Origin: Catalinimonas niigatensis
GTDB taxonomy: Bacteria > Bacteroidota > Bacteroidia > Cytophagales > Cyclobacteriaceae
NCBI RefSeq assembly: GCF_030506285.1
Contig: NZ_CP119422.1
Span: 6,373,501 to 6,437,500, forward strand
DNA length: 64,000 nucleotides
Direction: 5' to 3'
This document shows positions 60,597-64,000 of this stretch, piece after piece. The translations under genes and the position numbers were made by a program. Within the stretch, counting starts at the first letter, position 1, and each line of letters starts with the position of its first letter. The notes under the pieces are model-generated. The model did no database searches. It was not told where the DNA came from and saw only the letters and a list, made by a program, of their open reading frames with translations.

Positions 60597-61849
60597 TAAG
60601 CCTCAAATTTTCTAAATACTACTGATGTGTTGTGTCCCCCAAAACCGAATGTATTACTGATCGCAGTATTTACAGTCTTTTCCTGGGCTTTATTGAACGT
60701 AAGATTCAAATTCTGATCAATATTTTCATCATCCGTAAAGTGGTTGATGGTAGGAGGGACCAGATTATTTTGAATTGCCATAATAGTAGCCACAGCTTCA
60801 ATAGCACCTGCAGCACCCAACAAATGGCCGGTCATAGATTTGGTAGAACTAATATTTAGCTTGTAAGCATGTTCTCCAAACACATCTTTGATCGCATTTA
60901 CTTCACTGATATCTCCCAGAGAGGTAGAAGTACCGTGTACATTGATATAGTCTACTTCTTGTGCGTTGATCCCTGCATCTTTCAGCGCAAGCAGCATAAC
61001 CTGCTTTACACCAATGCCTTCAGGGTGAGGAGCTGTAATGTGATAAGCATCGCCTGTCATAGCGTTACCAATAATTTCAGCATAAATTTTTGCACCCCGT
61101 GCTTTGGCATGTTCATAATCTTCCAGAATAAGAGATCCTGCACCTTCACCGAGTACAAAGCCATCCCGATCTTTGTCAAAAGGTCGCGATGCAGATTCGG
61201 GTGAGTCGTTTCTTTCCGAGAGTGCTTTCATCGCTCCAAAACCACCTACTCCAGCTTCACAGATTGCAGCTTCAGAACCACCGGTAACAATCATATCCGC
61301 TTTTCCTAATTTGATATAGGTATAAGAGTCAATGATGGCATGAGTAGCAGAGGCACAAGCAGAAACAGTAGCGAAATTAGGGCCACGAAAGCCATACTTG
61401 ATAGAAATATGACCGGGAGTGATATCCACAATCATCTTTGGAATAAAGAAAGGATTAAAACGAGGAGTACCATCCCCTTGGGCAAAATAGGACACTTCTT
61501 CCTGAAATGTTTTGAGCCCACCAATGCCAGAACCCCAAATCACGCCTACCCGATCAGGATCAACCTTATCCAAGGAGATACCAGAGTCTAGAATCGCTTC
61601 ATCTGCGGCAACCATTGCAAACTGAGTGCAAGGGTCCATTTTACGGGCTTCTTTTCTATCAAAAAAATCAATAGGGTCAAAACCTTTGAGTTCACAGGCA
61701 AATCTGGTTCTGAATTTCTCCGCATCAAATCTGGTAATAGGAACAGACCCACTTACTCCGTTGGAAAGGCCTTGCCAATATTCTTGGACGGTATTTCCTA
61801 CTGGTGTGAGTGCGCCTAATCCTGTAACTACAACTCTCCTTGAATTCAT
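60596..61849 (-). CDS. fabF: Beta-ketoacyl-ACP synthase II
   Basis: 417 residues with the condensing-enzyme triad Cys165 (V-S-A-C-A-S-A), His305 (N-V-H-G-T-S-T) and His342 (M-T-G-H-L-L-G). The N-terminal V-V-V-T-G-L-G-A-L-T-P-V-G and the C-terminal N-T-F-G-F-G-G-H-N-T motif are those of FabF. It elongates acyl chains on ACP in fatty acid synthesis. It follows acpP after 23 bp and overlaps rnc, giving the acpP-fabF-rnc order that is widely conserved in Bacteroidota. Confidence 0.97.
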   Translation of the reverse strand: MNSRRVVVTGLGALTPVGNTVQEYWQGLSNGVSGSVPITRFDAEKFRTRFACELKGFDPIDFFDRKEARKMDPCTQFAMVAADEAILDSGISLDKVDPDRVGVIWGSGIGGLKTFQEEVSYFAQGDGTPRFNPFFIPKMIVDITPGHISIKYGFRGPNFATVSACASATHAIIDSYTYIKLGKADMIVTGGSEAAICEAGVGGFGAMKALSERNDSPESASRPFDKDRDGFVLGEGAGSLILEDYEHAKARGAKIYAEIIGNAMTGDAYHITAPHPEGIGVKQVMLLALKDAGINAQEVDYINVHGTSTSLGDISEVNAIKDVFGEHAYKLNISSTKSMTGHLLGAAGAIEAVATIMAIQNNLVPPTINHFTDDENIDQNLNLTFNKAQEKTVNTAISNTFGFGGHNTSVVFRKFEA

Positions 61850-61872
61850 AAAAAGGGGATAGCTTCTATAAA

Positions 61873-62112
61873 TTATTTCTTAACGTTTTCTTCCAGATAA
61901 GATATGGCCTGGCCTACTGTAGAAATGTTTTCAGCTTGGTCATCGGGAATAGAAATGTTGAATTCTTTTTCAAATTCCATGATTAATTCAACGGTATCCA
62001 GGGAGTCAGCACCCAGGTCGTTGGTGAAGCTTGCTTCGGGAGTCACCTCTGACTCTTCTACTCCAAGTTTGTCAATAATGATACCTTTTACTTTTTGCGC
62101 TATTTCAGACAT
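61873..62112 (-). CDS. acpP: Acyl carrier protein
   Basis: 79 residues, highly acidic. The phosphopantetheine attachment serine is Ser37 in [11 protein letters not shown]. It carries growing acyl chains for FabF, encoded 23 bp downstream. First gene of the acpP-fabF-rnc unit, with a possible promoter about 30-60 bp upstream. Confidence 0.97.
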   Translation of the reverse strand: MSEIAQKVKGIIIDKLGVEESEVTPEASFTNDLGADSLDTVELIMEFEKEFNISIPDDQAENISTVGQAISYLEENVKK

Positions 62113-62139
62113 TTTTTTAGGATTTTTGAGTTAACGGCG

Positions 62140-62172
62140 CAAAGTAAAGAAATTTAGGTTAATAAAGTCAAA
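62140..62172 (-). promoter_or_regulatory. Possible acpP promoter
   Basis: On the minus strand, TTTG (62172-62169) is followed after 21 bases by TTACTTTG (62147-62140), near the Bacteroidota consensus TTTG-N19-20-TAnnTTTG, and 28 bases before the acpP ATG. One base of the -7 box and the spacer length deviate. Confidence 0.35.
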
Positions 62173-62267
62173 CTTATTTTTTTGATTCTTTATTTATCCC
62201 AAGCGCCAAAAATATTTAAATTGCCCTGAGTTTTTTAGAATTTTGTAAGATACCTTGAATTTGAAAC

Positions 62268-62693
62268 ATGTCAACAAGACGCGAACTACAATTAGCCATT
62301 CAATATAATCTTGACCTACTTGGTTTAGTTTCGTCTGCTAAAGAATATAAACTCGCATGGTCACTTAACCAGATTCTTGGGCTCAAGTTAGCAAAATCTG
62401 AGGATTTAGCCATTAATTTTATAGAAGGTCGCAGTATAATAATTTCAAACTTTACTTTCACTACAAGTCATTGTACTTTTAGATTATTGAAAAATCGTGC
62501 ATTTTCTGATCATTCTAACGCATTTCTTTTGCCTGAATTAAAGAATATAGACTATTTTCTCCTGATTAAAAATGAAAGTGATACCTTTGAGCTCAATACT
62601 TACGTAGATCGTTTGCCGCAAATAGATATTGTGCAATCATTTACCTCTATTAATGTTGAAAACCTTGAAAATAAAGAAAACCTGATTTTTTAG
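62268..62693 (+). CDS. IPExxxVDY family protein
   Basis: 141 residues. The family motif appears as L-P-E-L-K-N-I-D-Y in the middle, flanked by the usual F-x-L strand and F-L-L-I-K-N-E. Members are short Bacteroidota-specific proteins of unknown function that commonly sit directly before the pyruvate kinase gene, as here: the stop codon is one base before the pyk ATG. A regulatory or assembly role for pyruvate kinase is plausible from this conserved pairing but unproven. No signal peptide. Confidence 0.9.
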   Translation: MSTRRELQLAIQYNLDLLGLVSSAKEYKLAWSLNQILGLKLAKSEDLAINFIEGRSIIISNFTFTTSHCTFRLLKNRAFSDHSNAFLLPELKNIDYFLLIKNESDTFELNTYVDRLPQIDIVQSFTSINVENLENKENLIF

Positions 62694-62694
62694 T

Positions 62695-64000
62695 ATGGAA
62701 AGTAATATCGTATTCAATAAAACCAAGATTGTAGCCACAGTTGGCCCTGCTTGCAATACCAAAGAAATGCTTATTGAACTGGTGAAGTCTGGAGTAGATG
62801 TGTTTAGGCTCAACTTCTCTCATGGCACCCATGAAGGGCATAAAAAGGTGATTCATTTCATTCGTGAAATTAATGAGGAACTGGGCACCAATATATGCAT
62901 CTTACAAGATTTACAGGGCCCAAAAATCCGTGTCAATAAAATAGAAAATGATGAGGTAAATATTGATGCGGGACAAAACCTGATCATTACTTGTAAGGAA
63001 GATATGATAGGTACTAAGGAAAGGGTAAGTACTTCCTACGAAAATCTGGCAACCGATGTGAGCATAGGCGATACCATATTGATTGATGATGGTAAGATAG
63101 AACTTAGAGTGAACAAAGTTGATGGTAATCATGTGCATACCACAGTAATTTATGGTGGGCCACTTAAATCCAGAAAAGGAATTAACCTGCCTGATACTCA
63201 GGTCTCCGCTCCTTCTCTTACTGAAAAAGATAGAGAAGATCTGGAGTTTGGTCTTGAAAATAATGTTGATTGGATAGCCCTTTCTTTTGTTAGAAAAGCA
63301 GATGATATCTATAACCTAAAAAATCTTATTCAGGAAAAAGGCAAGACCATCAAAGTGATTTCTAAAATTGAAAAACCCGAAGCCATTCGGAATATTGATG
63401 AAATCATTGCTGCCACTGATGGGTTGATGGTTGCGCGTGGTGATTTGGGTGTGGAAATCGCCATGGAAGATGTGCCTATGGTGCAGAAAATGCTGGTGCA
63501 TAAATGTAATATGGCATCCAAGCCGGTCATCATTGCTACACAGATGATGGAAAGTATGATAGAAAACCCTCGTCCTACCCGTGCAGAGACCAATGATGTA
63601 GCCAATGGTGTGATGGATGGTGCTGATGCCATTATGCTTTCTGCTGAAACTGCTTCAGGCAAGTATCCGGTACAAGCAGTAAAAAGCATGGTCAAGACCA
63701 TTCTGGCGGTTGAAAAAAGCTCTGACTTGGTCTATGATAAACTCTCGCACATAGATACCAGCTCGCCTACGTTTTATAATGATCATCTGGTTCTGACTGC
63801 CTGTAAGCTCAGTAAGCAGGTAGACGCCAGGGCAATCATTGGAATGACAAAGTCAGGATACACAAGTTTCCGCCTCTCTGGTCATCGTCCCAAAGCAGAT
63901 ATCTTTATTTTCACTGCTGATCGCGAACTTTTGAATGAAATTAATCTTTATTGGGGACTGAGAGGGTTTTATTATGATAAAATGGGTTCTACCGATGAAA
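62695..64000 (+). CDS. pyk: Pyruvate kinase (5' part, cut by the window edge)
   Basis: 435 codons are visible; the frame is open at the right edge. The start ATG 62695 directly follows the IPExxxVDY stop. Motifs: T-K-I-V-A-T-V-G-P-A near 10-19, R-L-N-F-S-H-G near 38-44, D-L-Q-G-P-K-I-R near 67-74, the catalytic I-S-K-I-E-K-P-E near 220-227, the Mg-binding M-V-A-R-G-D-L-G-V-E near 243-252, and the A-E-T-A-S-G-K-Y-P stretch. It transfers phosphate from phosphoenolpyruvate to ADP, the last step of glycolysis. The effector-binding C-terminal domain is only partly seen. Confidence 0.96.
   Translation, partial: MESNIVFNKTKIVATVGPACNTKEMLIELVKSGVDVFRLNFSHGTHEGHKKVIHFIREINEELGTNICILQDLQGPKIRVNKIENDEVNIDAGQNLIITCKEDMIGTKERVSTSYENLATDVSIGDTILIDDGKIELRVNKVDGNHVHTTVIYGGPLKSRKGINLPDTQVSAPSLTEKDREDLEFGLENNVDWIALSFVRKADDIYNLKNLIQEKGKTIKVISKIEKPEAIRNIDEIIAATDGLMVARGDLGVEIAMEDVPMVQKMLVHKCNMASKPVIIATQMMESMIENPRPTRAETNDVANGVMDGADAIMLSAETASGKYPVQAVKSMVKTILAVEKSSDLVYDKLSHIDTSSPTFYNDHLVLTACKLSKQVDARAIIGMTKSGYTSFRLSGHRPKADIFIFTADRELLNEINLYWGLRGFYYDKMGSTDE

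Overview
The window looks like a chromosomal segment of a Bacteroidota bacterium, most likely a marine-type member of the Cytophagales. The evidence is family-level: an HYC_CC_PP protein, an IPExxxVDY protein next to pyruvate kinase, an Oar-like TonB-dependent receptor, tandem MacB/FtsX permeases without an ATPase, DUF3347 proteins, and spacers full of short degenerate tandem repeats. No rRNA, tRNA, CRISPR array, phage or transposase gene was recognised. Genus-level placement is not possible by eye.

Layout. 1-3.5 kb: the 3' end of a GH63-type glycosidase, a small STAS/SpoIIAA-like protein with its own terminator, then a two-gene unit of an O-methyltransferase and a PrnB-like haem enzyme of the indoleamine dioxygenase superfamily. 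3.7-7.4 kb: a VIT1/CCC1 transporter, an exported phosphodiesterase and, on the other strand, a GH3 acyl-amido synthetase. 7.6-17.5 kb: a long heavy-metal (probably copper) operon: HYC_CC_PP protein, CusA-type RND pump, a 34-codon ORF, TolC, TlpA-like lipoprotein, a lipoprotein with Asp boxes and a Cys-Asp-Cys-Cys motif, a CusB-type adaptor with a metal-binding head and DUF3347 tail, and a free DUF3347 lipoprotein. 17.7-29.6 kb: acyloxyacyl hydrolase-like and outer-membrane proteins, exported MsrA, a ferredoxin/reductase pair, MarR, a membrane-bound EEP enzyme, an enolase-superfamily dehydratase, a TrxR-like flavoprotein in a repeat-rich AT-rich patch, a TIM-barrel isomerase, MarC and an HTH/membrane-protein pair. 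30-36.4 kb: MscS, a Gfo/Idh/MocA oxidoreductase and a purine operon (NCS2 permease, lipoprotein adenosine deaminase, exported NUP-family protein). 36.8-43.3 kb: an Oar-like receptor, bestrophin, a small conserved protein and a ThuA lipoprotein. 43.5-53.3 kb: four consecutive paralogous FtsX/MacB-like permeases. 53.8-57.7 kb: a secreted protein and a stress group (UspA, CbpA-like, Hsp20). 57.9-64 kb: housekeeping genes nadE, rnc, fabF, acpP, an IPExxxVDY gene and the start of pyk.

The strongest leads for something undescribed are the methyltransferase/PrnB-like pair, which lacks the other pyrrolnitrin genes; the purine operon, whose leader peptides imply extracytoplasmic conversion of adenosine to a free base before import; the metal operon with its long inverted repeat over the pump gene's start region and its uncharacterised extra parts; and an orphan plus-strand terminator with alternative hairpins next to marR, which may mark a small RNA. 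All functional statements come from reading motifs. No database search was run.
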